From Morella rubra (lineage: Eukaryota > Streptophyta > Magnoliopsida > Fagales > Myricaceae), in contig CM025851.1 in the NCBI GenBank assembly GCA_003952965.2, positions 18,426,797 to 18,490,796 of the forward strand: a DNA stretch of 64,000 nt. Reading direction: 5' to 3'. Position 1 is the stretch's first letter. Every line of letters begins with the position of its first letter. The position numbers and the translations under genes were made by a program. Under the pieces are notes generated by a model, which saw only the letters and a list, made by a program, of their open reading frames with translations, had not been told where the DNA came from and made no database searches. Below are positions 45,002 to 56,947 of the stretch, piece after piece.

Positions 45002-46779
45002 TTTTTCTTAACCTCCAAAAAAGAGTTCACACGGTTAGAAAATGCATTCACATGGCTTAAAAAGGCGTTCGTATAGATGAAAAATAAGTTCAGATGGATA
45101 TAAAAAATTTACACAATTAAACAGTTGTTCACACGAGTGGCACAAACATCAAACACATTGGAGAAGCATCACAGTTTGACATAAAGAAACGTCCATACGG
45201 ATGGAAACAACCGTCCAAATAACATCTAAACTATGACGTTTTCACATAGCATCCCAATGCATTAGTTTCTGCGTCCGGACATATTTTTATTAGGATATGT
45301 TTAAATTCTAACATGGTGAATGTTTTCACTAAGACGTCCGAACAGCTCACCAAAGAAGTCTAGATGAGTTACATTTGAAAAAAAATTCCTAATTAATATA
45401 AATAATTGTCTGGACAGACTAGAAAAGTCATCTGAACAGATAGAAAATGACTACTTTTTTAATAAAAGATATGATACATCGACCGAACGATATCAAATAC
45501 CATTCGAACGCATCGAGGAAGATGACCGAGTTAACTCAGCCATGGCAGTTGGCCTTCACTTCCCACACAATTCCAAATGCACAACCAAATGATGCAAAAT
45601 TACATTCAAAACATTCCTAACACTCAACAAATTGCCGTAGTCATATGTGGCCGAATGAAATTCGACTATTAAATGACAAACGTTGAATCATTTGAAACAG
45701 TTCCAAATATTAAATGCGTATGGACACTCATAAATATGTCAGGAGAGTCTTCTCCTGACATTGTGAGACTCTCTTGACATTGTGCAACATAGAAGCCCAC
45801 GTTTGGTTGAATAAATACCACGTACCGTTTAGATGTTTAGAGTAACCATCTAGACGGTACAACTATTTTGAACCGTAGTCTTAGTTAAACATGTGTAGGC
45901 CATGTGGTAGTTTTGTGACTGTCCAGACGAACATAGGACTGTCTGGACACCATTCTAAACACTTTTAAAATTGCATCCGTCATCCTCATTAAGCACATGT
46001 AAGTCATGCGACAATTATGTAAACGTCTGGATGAGATTTTCATCCGTTCAAACAGTTTCCTTTCAAGTTGTTCGTCCGAATGTTATGTTAATCCGTGTAG
46101 ACGGTTAACAACAATCCAAATTTTATTGATTTAATTCACCCAATTTAATTTATTTAAATCGTTTAATTAGCCGAGTGTATTTCACCACAAAATTTAAACT
46201 TAGTTTATTTAATTCATACTTATAGTTAAGCCTTGGGCTTGTCATTCTCTTTATAGGGACTCGAGGGAACTTTTATAACAATTTTTGAAGAAAAGTGAGG
46301 TATTTTTCTCGGCATACAAAAAAAAAATCTAGGATGATGGCTTTCAAAAGAAGAGTAAGGGACGGGGAAGAAGGAGGCTCTTGAAACAAAACAAGACTAG
46401 AAGGAACATGGGGATTAGCACAATTCCTAATAGTGCTTTTGTCTGCTTTTCTACTAAACGTCCTTTATAACTAATTATACTAACTGTTTTGTTACTTAGC
46501 ACTCATACTAACCATCCGTTTAAATTGTAATAAATTTAATCTAATGAAAAAGTATAATTAATATAAAATATCAAGATAGATCTCAAACGAAAAATTCATA
46601 ACAAGCTGAAAACATGTACAAGTTAATCATAAAGTAAATAATAGCTAAAACACTAGTCTCATGAAAACTCATTTAATAAAATCTCGTCAAGTACGAAAAC
46701 GATAAATCATAATTAATAAATAAAATAGCTAAAATGGAATCATGAGGATGAGCTAGCTCATCGATCTTGTCCGACGGCT
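45002..46779. repeat. CGTCCG motif DNA of CACTA 2
   Basis: Imperfect CGTCCGAACGG/CCGTTCGGACG-like words recur in both orientations, for example 45190-45290, 45340-45360, 45400-45440, 45895-45950 and 46020-46090. No coding segment recognised. Confidence 0.7.
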
Positions 46780-47100
46780 TTGACCCATTTCTAATAGCCC
46801 ATGTCGTAGCTTGCAATATATCGGACAGTTGTATCTACTAAGAAACTGTTACGACTAGGACATGAGTTCTGTCACGAAAGTCAATTCGATCTGCATAGCA
46901 ACCACCTCTTCTCTCAGACTTGCCCCTATTAGAGCATAATTATTCTCTAGAATGGTCAAGCGAGTATGGATATCCATGCACTACGTCGGCTCTACCATTG
47001 TTCGGATACTCTCCTTCAGCTCCACTACCATAGCGTCTGACTAAGCTGGTCCCTCTGTCTGGGTATTCATCTTTGTGATATTTTTTTCAGATTGATCCAT
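46780..47100 (-). pseudogene. Second partial copy of the accessory ORF coiled-coil end
   Basis: Minus strand from an ATG at 47100: MDQSEKNITKMNTQTEGP, then VELKESIRTMVEP, MDIHTRLTILENNYALIG and SLREEVVAMQIELTFV. The arrangement parallels the segment at 44110-43907 (MMQPTHEALNDISDW...KEEIESIQFDLKAV), so the end of the ORF appears to have been duplicated within CACTA 2. Broken by stops. Confidence 0.4.
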
Positions 47101-48252
47101 GACCAACCTGACAAAAACCGCCCAAACATCATCAAAACCCGTTTGCACGACTACAAAACGACACCATTTCTAATAAATATCTATCCAAACGTATAGTCAT
47201 ATCGTCCGAATGAATAAGAAACAAGACATTTAAACTGAAAATGTCAATATTATCATATAAGACGTCCAAACATCTTGAAAACCATTTGGACGGCTCTTCG
47301 ATGAACAAAAAATTGAAACAACCATATTATCCACCCCAAAAACAATCAACATGCGTGAAAATTGAAATACAAAGACACGAAGTAGGTGTTACCTAGCCTT
47401 GTGAGCATAGGTCCCGAAATATCAAAAAAAATTATGAAGCTAGAGAGAAAATGGTTTGAGAGAAAATAGAAATGAAATGGATGAGAGTGTGATTTTGACA
47501 ACTCTGTCTGTTTTTAAGTTACCAGTTCGGCATCCGTACGCTTATAAAAACTGTTCGGACGATATCCAACTATTAGATTTACACGTGGCGTAATCAAATT
47601 CAACCTCATTAAATACATATCTAAGAGAGATTTGAAATTCTTTCAGAACCTACTACCGTCTGGACGGTCTGGTGGTTGTGGACAATGTCGACTTTATGTG
47701 TGTGAGATTGTGCAATGGAAACCACACCATTTGCTGAAGATGCACTCCGGCCTATGCGAACAACATTCGTGCATCCGAACATTATTATCATTTTTTCGTT
47801 GGGACATACATGATGTTGCCCGGACGAGTTTAAGTATGCATGACGATTTTGAATGCGTCATTAACTAGTGATGATTGTTATTCGTTACCTAAAGTTTGTT
47901 TGAACAGTATTAAAGAGATGGATGAGCATAAAAATTTGTAATGATACTGATCGTCACTCATTTACAACAATTTGTATTGTGTCACCCAGATATAAATCCG
48001 AACGTTTTTTAACTTGTCTGAACAGGTATGAAATATTTGTGACGATACTAATTGTCACTCATTTATAACGACCTGTATTTTGTCACACCACAAGTCCGTC
48101 CGAATGGTTTTTGGACCTGTCCAAACGGTTATCGCGCTCCTGGATATTTTGGGTGATGAAATTAATGTTTTGTCAGGGAAAAGTGACTTTAGGTAACAAA
48201 ATTTGGTTTGACACCCAAAATTTTGTCACATGTAATCCTATTTCTTATAGTG
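47101..48252. repeat. CACTA 2 right subterminal region
   Basis: CGTCCG-type words continue to about 48130, together with repeated TGACGATACTGATCGTCAC / GTGACGATACTAATTGTCAC units (about 47940 and 48030). The last 120 bases hold TTGACACCCAAAATTTTGTC words before the terminus. Confidence 0.7.
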
Positions 48253-48484
48253 GGGTCTATCTATGCAGCAAGTTGCGGAATCACTCGATAAATTTCAAGT
48301 CTATGGATACATGCATGAGTTGAATGACATGTCCGGAAACTGCTTGCTCTTACATGATTTGCTCTTTGTTTTGCTATCCAAATAGAGGTATGGTTAGAGC
48401 ACTATTGAGAAATAAATAAAAATTATTCAAGTTGTTTCAATGCCACAATAAATTTGATCAAGAGAAAACTTCACTTATCTCCCA

Positions 48485-48745
48485 CAAATTAGAGGACTAA
48501 CGTCATATTGTAGGGGTCTAAACTATCAATTTTGTCACACCTTCGAATCATTAATTAAGAATAATCACTCTTTAATAGGATCTAACTATAGGATTGTGTC
48601 ACGTAACCTAATTTTCACTCATTTTAGCTTAAGATCTAATTAAAGAGTGTAAATTAATGAATTTTGATTTGAGTACAAAATGTGACGAAAATGATATCTT
48701 AAATCACTAAAAAATATAGAGTCAATGTTAATTGGGGTCCAAAAG
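48485..48745. mobile_element. MITE-like hairpin 1
   Basis: The left arm (ACTAACGTCATATTG...ATTTTGTCACACCTTCGAATC, CATTAATTAAG...CTCTTTAATAGGATCT) matches the reverse complement of the right arm (ACATTGACTCTATATT...TTTCGTCACATTTTGTACTC, TTCATTAATTT...CTCTTTAATTAGATCT). The edges are approximate, and no target duplication was confirmed. Confidence 0.6.
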
Positions 48746-48996
48746 ACCTAGGGCTCTAGCATCTCTAACAAACTCAAACCCGAAGTTCTCCAACTCACAT
48801 ATCTAAATATCACTAGAAGAATCTTATGCTAACTTTGCAGCGATGGAAACATGAAAATGAGTTACAAAGCCTATTAAATAGTGTAATTGATGGAAGTTGA
48901 GGAAGATGATAATTTTAGTTATGAAACAATCTAATCCCAAAACAATATAAGCCAACCAAAATATAATTACAAGTGCAATATTATAAAAGAGAAATA

Positions 48997-49294
48997 GAAA
49001 TCTTCACTTTTAGATCCTTAACTTTCTAACAAATATCAATTGTAGGTCTAAACTACTAAAATCTTCAGATTTAGCCTCTAAACTATCAAAATGCATAAAT
49101 TTCCTTCTTCTAAGATTCTGTGATTGAAATATATAGAAATAAGCTACAGGACAAAATATTGATGTTTAGATGCTATAACCATGTGAATATTGATGCATTT
49201 TGATAGTTTGAGAGGCTAAATCCAATCATTTTCATTGTTCAAAACCTGTAATTAGCATTTAGTTGAAAATGAGAAGGCTCAAAGTGAAGATTTC
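48997..49294. mobile_element. MITE-like hairpin 2, long terminal inverted repeats
   Basis: Both ends read GAAATCTTCACTTT inward. The arms share GGATTTAGCCTCT-type and AACTATCAAAATGCATMAAT blocks at matching distances, giving inverted repeats of over 100 bases around a short core. This is a Mutator-like MITE architecture. A related copy lies in TAC1 intron 4. Confidence 0.7.
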
Positions 49295-49316
49295 GTAGTT
49301 CAATAGTGCATTTTAT

Positions 49317-49773
49317 TGACACCTTAAAAATTGGTTTAAATTATGCTCTCGTGTGTTAGTACAATGTTCGACACCATGAATTCAGCTCTCGGGTGACAAT
49401 GCGATGTGTCGACACTAGTCCAACAATGTCTCGATACTACAAAACTGCTCTTGGGTGTCAGTGCAATGTGTCGATATCATTCCTCAATGTGTCAACACTA
49501 TCAGTGCTGGAGAGAAAAATCAGCATGTTGAAAGTGTCCATTCCATTTCAACACTTCTTTTAATACCTACAAAATGAAAAATTGATCTATCAACTTTGTG
49601 TATAGTGTTAAGCATGATTAGAAATAATTAAAAGAGTAACCTCAGTCTTTTGAAATGCATTTTAAGAATAGTGGATTGACAAGGTAAAATCTAAAAGTCT
49701 TCAAAGTACTTAGAAATTTTTGTTATCATCAAAATCAATTATGGATTGTTTGCAAAACAACCTTGGGCTAACA
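49317..49773 (-). repeat. Copia C LTR (3' side), partial copy
   Basis: Matches 63537-63993 nearly base for base, with scattered differences. It ends GGGCTAACA next to the polypurine tract. It carries repeated GTGTCGACAC-type words, as the partner does. Confidence 0.85.
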
Positions 49774-50212
49774 ATCTTCCCCTTTTTTATGATGACAAAA
49801 CCATTTTAGAAGAAAAAATTTGTTAACAAATGGAAAAAGCTCCCCCTGAGAACAAAGAGGAGTTTTTCAAGACATTTTAGCAAAAATGATTTTGAGATTT
49901 TACAAAAAAATTTGCAAGAGTTTCCTTTGTAAATGGAGGTTTCCCAAAATTTTAAAGAACACTTCTATACACTTCTCTAAACTTCCCAAACTTCCAATTT
50001 GCCATTCATTTAAAATTTAATATGAAGAAGTACTACTTATGAAGGCAGTCTCAAATTTTCACAATTAAGAGCAATGAGTTCACAAACTCAAAGATACCTT
50101 ATAATCACCATTAGATAATCATAACAGATGCACAAATAAATAATCCAATGGAGAAATTTAAAAAACATAGATATCCATTAGATAAAGCAATACAAGTGTT
50201 CAGCCAACATAA

Positions 50213-51508
50213 TGTTGGCTTTTAGTCACAATCAATATTTTGATTATAACAATAGAAGTAATTGAGATGTGAAGCAAAGTGGATCCAAAATGAGCACGAA
50301 GCGATCAACCAACATCCCCTCAATGGAAGTACTCTTAAAGTGAAGACTCAAGCTGCAAGGGTAATCTTTGTAACTCTAAGACTTCATCTTTAACAAGGAT
50401 TTGAACCACACACTTGCATATTTCTTCAAAACTTGCAAACTTCCAACTTCAAAATATTTATATATATACTTATGGGAAGTTAGTCTTTAAAATTGGGTAT
50501 TTTAAGTTGGTCAAAATCGTGTTTTTAAAACAACCGGATCATGTGTTTAAGTTGAGGAGGTCGACCGGCTAGTGAAGTGGCCGACGGGTCTTTGACCGCT
50601 TGGTATAGCGGTCGACATTAATTTGAAAAATGAAGAAAATAGCGACCTCTGACATTATGACTTGTAACCTGTAGTGGTCTTCATGAGTGGTCGATTATTT
50701 GACCGTTCTGACCTCTGACATTATGACCGTTGGGTAACGTAAACCTGCAGCGGTTGACCGGTTCATGTAGCGTCGACCGGCTCGTCGTGAATTTTTGACA
50801 GCTCGACTCCCAATGGCTATTAACGACTATTTTTCTTATGAAACCTATATAAAGCCATTCCTACATCTTTTAAAGTTTTGAACGACCAAAATCATTTTAC
50901 CAAGGCTAAGAGTGATCAAAAACCTTTCAATCCTTGTTCAAACATCATTCACACATAATCAACACTTTCACATCCTTATTATTGTGTGAAGCCTAAGAGA
51001 TAGAAATTTCTCATTGTAACATCTACTCTATCAAGGGAGTTTTAGTGAGCATTTTCGTTCATCCCTAACACTTTAAGAGAGTGATTCTCTTGTTTCCTTT
51101 GTGAGGGTTGTTCATCAAAAGAAGGAGTTTGGAGAGGTTTGTTCTCAAACTCGTTCTTAAGGCTTGAAGAGGTGTTTCTCAAGCTCAAGTGTAAGGAAAC
51201 TTTCTCTTGGTTGAAGGGAGTTAGTGGAGAAACTTAAGGCTCGGTTTTGAGGTGGATGTAGGTGGGTTTGCCGAACCACCTAAATATCTTGTGTTTGCTT
51301 CTCTTCCTTTATCTCCTTATCTACTAGTTTCTTGTTCTATTTTATTTCATATTTGAGTTGCAATTTATATTCTTGTGTTTAATTTTTTATTGCAATCGTT
51401 TCTCTTGGTGAGACTTGTAGCTAGCAAACACTTTCTAAAGGGTGAGTTTCGAAAGTTTTGAAACCCAATTCACCCCCCTCTTGGGTTGCCTTAATCCTAG
51501 GATTTACA
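50213..51508 (+). repeat. Copia B left LTR
   Basis: Begins TGTTGGCTTTTAGTC and ends CCTAGGATTTACA. It has a TATATAAA box at 50846-50853. The GACCG-rich stretch at 50560-50790 repeats GGTCGACCGG-type words. Confidence 0.85.
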
Positions 51509-51563
51509 ATTGGTATCAGAGCTTGGTGCTCTCTTTAGCAAGATTTAACAATCTTGAGTTAGA

Positions 51564-53188
51564 ATGACAACTTCAAGCAACAACTCTCATGTTGAGGGAC
51601 TCTCAACATCTAGACCTCCTTCCTTCAATGGAAGTGATTACTCCTATTGGAAAGCAAGGATGAAAATTTATTTTCAATCCATTGACTTTGATCTATGGCT
51701 TTGTATTTTAAATGGACCTCACTATCCTATGAAAGCCGTAGGTGAGACAATTGTCTCTAAGCCCGTTAATGAGTATACCGATGATGACAAGAAGAAAATT
51801 TCTATAAATGCTAGAGCTATGAACATTCTTTATTGTGCTTTAGAGAGAAGTGAATTCAATAGAATATCTACTTGAGTTAGTGCAAAAGAAATTTGCATTC
51901 TTTAGAAATCACTCATGAAGGTACAAACCAAGTGAAAGAATCTAAGATAAGCATGCTAGTTCATAGCTATGAATTGTTTAAGATGAAACCGGAAGAAAAC
52001 ATTGGTGACATGCTTACTAGATTTACTAATATTGTGAATGATTTAAATGCTCTTGGAAAAGTGTACACTAACTCCGATTTTGTGAGAAAAGTTTTGGTCA
52101 CTACCAAAGACTTGGGAAGCCAAAGTCACTGCTATTCAAGAAGCAAAGGACCTCACCAAATTGCCTTTGGAAGAGCTTCTTGGATCTCTTATGACTCGCA
52201 AAATCACCATGAAGGGACATGAGGAAAGTTCAAAAAGGAGAAGCATAGCCTTGAAATCCTCCGTAGTTGAGATTGAAGAAGATAATGATGATAGTGGAGA
52301 TGAGGATATTGCTCTCATGACAAGGAATTTTAGAAACTTCCTCAAGAGAAAGCAAGGAAGGAAGAACTTCAAAGATTTTAAGAGAGAAGAGCCAAAAAGG
52401 AATACCCAAAGATGGACAACAAGAAGGACCACATCACTTGCTACAAGTGCAAGAAACCCGGTCACATTAAGGTGGATTGCCCACTTCTCAAATATAAAAA
52501 GAAAGCTATGAAAGCTACTTAGGAAGATAGTGATTCAAGCTCCTCCGATGAAGAAGATGAGGGAGAAATCGCAAACATGTGCTTCATGGCTCTAGAAGAT
52601 GATGAGGTATATCTTTCGGATCTTGAAGATTCAAAACCTTCATATGATGAATTAGAAAATGCTTTTGATGAGTTATACATTACGTTTGAAAAGCTTAAAC
52701 TCAAATACAATGTTTTGAAAAAGAAGCATTCACTAGCTACAAGTGACCTTGATTCCTTAAATGATGAACAAGGAAATTTGAAACTAGAGAATGAGGAATT
52801 GAAACTAAAAGTTTTAACTTTAGAAATTGAGAACAAAGCTTCCAAAGATAAGGTTACTCATCAAAACACCATTCTTGAAAAATTCACTCAAGGAAGCAAA
52901 GCTTTGGAGAACATTCTAAACAATCAAAGATGTGTTTTTGACAAAAGTGGTTTAGGCTACAAGCCTCATAAAAATGAAAAGTATTTCAAAAACTTCTTTG
53001 TCAAAGCTAAATCCTCAAATGAATCTCTTCATACTTGTAACTTTTACAACAATAATGGACATCTAATATTTGATTGTCCTCTCAAGAAACTTGGGTGCAA
53101 AGCTCTTAGAAAGATATGGGTTCCAAAGGGAACTATGGCTAACCCAAATGGACCCAAAAAGGTTTGGGTACCAAAAGCTTCATCTTGA
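51564..53188 (+). mobile_element. Copia B gag region
   Basis: Starts MTTSSNNSHVEGLSTSRPPS, then FNGSDYSYWKARMKIYFQS, the UBN2/DUF4219-type gag of SIRE-like elements. A CCHC zinc knuckle (CYKCKKPGHIKVDC) lies near 52440. A long coiled coil with a second knuckle-like CNFYNNNGHLIFDC follows (52577-53188). Broken fossil. Confidence 0.8.
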
Positions 53189-53199
53189 ATTTGTTTTGT

Positions 53200-55075
53200 A
53201 GGATTCAAGAAAGAAGAAATGCAATAGTTGGTTCTTGGATAGTGGTTGTTCAAGACACATGACCGGTGACCCATCAAGATTCTCAAGTCTATCAACCATC
53301 AAAGGTGGAAATGTAACATTTGGCGACAACTCCGAAGGGATAATCATTGGTATAGGTAATATTGGTGGTAACTCCATTCCTTTAATTGAAAATGTCCTAT
53401 TGGTTGATAAATTGAAGCATAATTTGCTTAGTATTAGTCAACTTTGTGATAAAGGTTATAGAGTTATATTTGAATCTTCTCGATGCCTTATTGAAAATGT
53501 CATAGATGGAAAATTATTGTTTATTGGCCATAGGAACTCAAATGTGTACAAGATTAACATTGATCAAAATGTTTGTGTGGATAATTGTCTTGTGGTCAAT
53601 GTAAATGATAGTTGGCTATGGCATAGAAGATTGGGTCATGCAAGCATGCATCAAATTTTGAAAATCTCTAAGCATGATCTTGTGAATGGGCTACCTAAGT
53701 TGAATTTTGAAAAAGATCAAGTTTGTGAAGCTTGTCAAATGGGAAAACAAGTGAAAACCTCTTTTAAATCCAAAAACTTTATTTCAACTAGTAGACCTCT
53801 ACAATTACTTCATTTGGATTTATTTGGTCCATCAAGAATTCAAAGTCTTGGTGGAAAGTCCTATGCCTTTGTAATTGTGGATGACTACTCTAGGTTCACT
53901 TGGATTTTGTTTTTAGCTTTAAAAGATGAAGCCATTCATGAGTTCATTAAATTTTCAAAAAGGGTGCAAAATGCAAAAGGATACACCATTGTGGCCATTA
54001 GAAGTGACCACGGTGGTGAATTCATAAATGAGAAGTTTGAATCTTTTTGTAACATGAATAGATATGAGCATAATTTTTCAACACCTAAACTCCTCAACAA
54101 AATGGGGTTGTTGAGAGAAAGAATAGAACTATTCAAGAGATGGCAAGAACTATTTTGAATGAAAATAAGTTACCAAAATATTTTTGGGCCGAGGCCGTCA
54201 ACACCTCTTGCTATGTTTTGAATAGAGTATCTATGAGACCCATTTTAAAGAAAACTCCTTATGAGCTTTGGAAAGATAGAAAACCCAACATCCATTATTT
54301 CAAAGTTTTTGGTTGTAAATGCTTCATTTTAAATACCAAAGACAACTTTGGAAAATTTGATTCTAAAACCGATGTTGGAATTTTCCTTGGATACTCTAAT
54401 TCGAGTAAAGCTTATAGAGTTTATAACAAAAGGACTCCATGTTGAAGAATCAATGGGTATCCCACATGTCGGAATTCAGGCTTATGAGCTTAAAACTTGG
54501 CCCGTTTGTAAGGGCTTTGATATTGAAGAAGCCCTAGTTTCTAGGAAACCCATCAAAAGAAGAACCAATCCATGTGAACCAATTATTCAATTTGTTTGAG
54601 GTACTTCATTTGATTCACCCAAAGAATGATTTCAACCCGAAGAGGTTAATTATTTGTCTCTATGGAACTAGAAAGAGCTTCACTTTAAATATTTTAATAT
54701 TTGCATTTGAGTCTAAAAGAATCTACCTTTTCTTGAAGCGAAAACAAGAAAGTTGAATTTTGGAATTGCAAGAAGAGTTAAACCAATTTGAGAGAAACAA
54801 TTTGGGTTGTCCCTAACCCATGGATTAAAATTATTCAAAAATGGGTCTTTAGGTCAAGGTTGATGAGGATGTTGTTAGATGCTAGATTGGTTGCTAAAGG
54901 CTATAATCAAAAGGAGGGATTGATTATGATGAAACATATGCCCCGTAGCACTTTGGAATCCATTAGAATGCTTTTCCTTTGCTTGGATAAAAATTTATGC
55001 TTTATTAGGAGTAAAAAGTGCTTTCCTTTGAGGGTTCACTGCTTGGAGAAGCTATGCAGAAAAACAAGTTTTTAA
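53200..55075 (+). mobile_element. Copia B pol region
   Basis: The protease site is DSGC (53237-53248; context WFLDSGCSRHMTG). Next come a pre-integrase segment with WHRRLGHASM (about 53620), an integrase core (about 53770-54440, LQLLHLDLFGPSRI, then IVDDYSRFTWI, SDHGGEF) and part of a reverse transcriptase (about 54860-55075, RLVAKGYNQKEG). Broken fossil. Confidence 0.8.
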
Positions 55076-55344
55076 AGTGAATTTATGCCTTTTCTTTGCA
55101 AGATGAGGCTTTTATGGCTTTCCTCCTAGATTTATCATAGCTTTTTCCTTGTTGTATTTTTCCTGTAAAGTACACCCTTTTTGTAGACCAAAAACAAGAT
55201 ATCATAATTTGTAATTTCATGTATGACTCATATTATGCTAAATGACTCTTTCAAGCAATTTTTCAAATTTATGCATAAAGTTTAATGAGTATGAATGATC
55301 AACTTCCCTTGGTACAATCAACAATCAAAGAAGAAATTTCATAA

Positions 55345-56541
55345 ACAATCAATGTATATAAAATTAAGTAAAAGATGTGAAGCAAAGCGGATCCAAAATG
55401 AGCACGAAGCGATCAAGTAACATCTCCTTCAATGGAAGTGCTCTTAAAGTGAAGACTCAAAATGCTACGGTAATCTTTGTAACTCTAAGACTTCATCTTT
55501 AACAAGGATTTGAACCACACACTTGCATATCCAAAACAAACCTTCTTCCAAAAACTCTTTTTATATACTTATGGGAAGTTAGTCTTTAAAATTGGGTATT
55601 TTAAGTTGGTCAAAATCGTGTTTTTAAAACAACCGGATCATGTGCTTAAGTTGAGGAGGTCGATCGGCTGGTGAAGCGGTCGACCGAACCGCTTGGTATA
55701 GTCGATTTAGTTTGAAAAATGAAGAAAAGAGTGTTCTGACCTCTGACATTATGACCGTTGGGTAACGTAAACCTACAGCTCGAATGATCGATCGTCGTGA
55801 ATTTTTGACAGCTCGACTCCCAACGGCTATTAACGGCTATTTTTCTTATGAGCCTATATAAATTCATTCCTACGCCTTTTAAAAGTTGCTGAACGACCAA
55901 AATCATTTTACCAAGGCTAAGAGTGATCAAAAACCTTTCAATCCTTATTCAAACATCATTCACACATAATCAACACTTTCACATCCTTATTATTGTGTGA
56001 AGCCTAAGAGATAGAAATTTCTCATTGTAACATCTACTCCATCAAGGGAGTTTTAGTGAGCATTTTCGTTCATCCTATACACTTTAAGAGAGTGATTCTC
56101 TTGTTTCCTTTTGGTGAGGGTTGTTCATCAAAAGAAGGAGTTTGGAGAGGTTTGTTCTCAAACTCGTTCTTGAGGCTTGAAGAGGTGTTTCTCAAGCTCA
56201 AGTGTAAGGAAACTTTCCTTTGGTTGAAGGGAGCATAGTGGAAAAACCTCAAGGCTCGGTAAAGGAGCTTGAGGGTGGATGTAGCGGGTTTGCCGAACCA
56301 CCTAAAAATCTTGTGTTTGCTTCTCTTCCTTTATCTCCTTACATTGTGCTACTAGTTTTTTGTTCTAAGTTTTATTTCCATATTTGAGTTGCAATATATA
56401 TTCTTGTGTTTAATCTTTTATTGCAATCGTTTCTCTTTGTGAGACTTGTAGCTAGCAAACACTTTTTAAAGGGTGAGTTTCGAAAAAGTGTTGAAACCCA
56501 ATTCACCCCCTTCTTGGGTTGCCTTAATCCTAGGATTTACA
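55345..56541 (+). repeat. Copia B right LTR
   Basis: Matches 50255-51508 from GATGTGAAGCAAAG to CCTAGGATTTACA, with some length differences. The left edge is approximate. Confidence 0.8.
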
Positions 56542-56947
56542 TATAATACATACAAATAGAGAGAGGAAAAAATAAGGTTAATATAAAAGAAATGTACTCA
56601 GTAAGAGCTAAGAAGTCAACATAATAACTTAGAACTTCTCCCCCTTTTGCATGATCAAAAATAGGGTAAAGGGTAAGGGTTAAGAACAATTGTCTATTTG
56701 GTGGAGGTAGGAGAAGGTTGTGTGGAAAGAGGTGTCTTCTACATAGGAGGATGAAGGTACTGAATTTCAAACTTCCTCAACCACTCCATCCATGTTGGAG
56801 AACCAATATATCCATTTCAGCACATGAGGACGAGATTTTGATCATCATTCATATGCACCTCTGTGGCCTGAACAACATCCTCAGCTGATTTTCACAAAAG
56901 TCTGAAGCTCAGCAGAGGTAGCTTGAATTCATCAACAGTATTTTGAA

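Larger units (their letters stand above)
31183..48252 (-). mobile_element. CACTA (En/Spm) transposon 2, both ends present, host of a nested gypsy element
   Basis: The left end is CACTTCAAGAAAATGCAC. The right end on the minus strand is CACTATAAGAAATAGGATTA. Each is flanked by GGG (31180-31182 and 48253-48255), a 3-bp target duplication as CACTA elements make. Both ends carry GGGTGTCAAA/TTTGACACCC words. Total 17,070 bases, or about 8.5 kb without the gypsy insertion. Gene remnants are on the minus strand: TNP2 transposase (32060-33656), the accessory ORF (43682-45001) and a second partial copy of its coiled-coil part (46780-47100). Non-coding DNA is filled with CGTCCGnACGG-like words. The transposase is broken by many stops, so the copy is immobile unless helped in trans. 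Confidence 0.85.
50213..56541 (+). mobile_element. Copia B: SIRE/Maximus-like Ty1/copia element nested in Copia C
   Basis: Direct LTRs of up to 1.3 kb, a primer binding site (TTGGTATCAGAGC from 51510) and gag/pol parts on the plus strand, inserted into Copia C DNA in opposite orientation. Flanks CATAA (50208-50212) and TATAA (56542-56546) are a near-matching target duplication. Gag and integrase are close relatives of those of Copia C. The LTRs are about 90-95% identical by eye apart from length differences, so the insertion is younger than Copia C. Broken, with several breaks. Confidence 0.85.
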
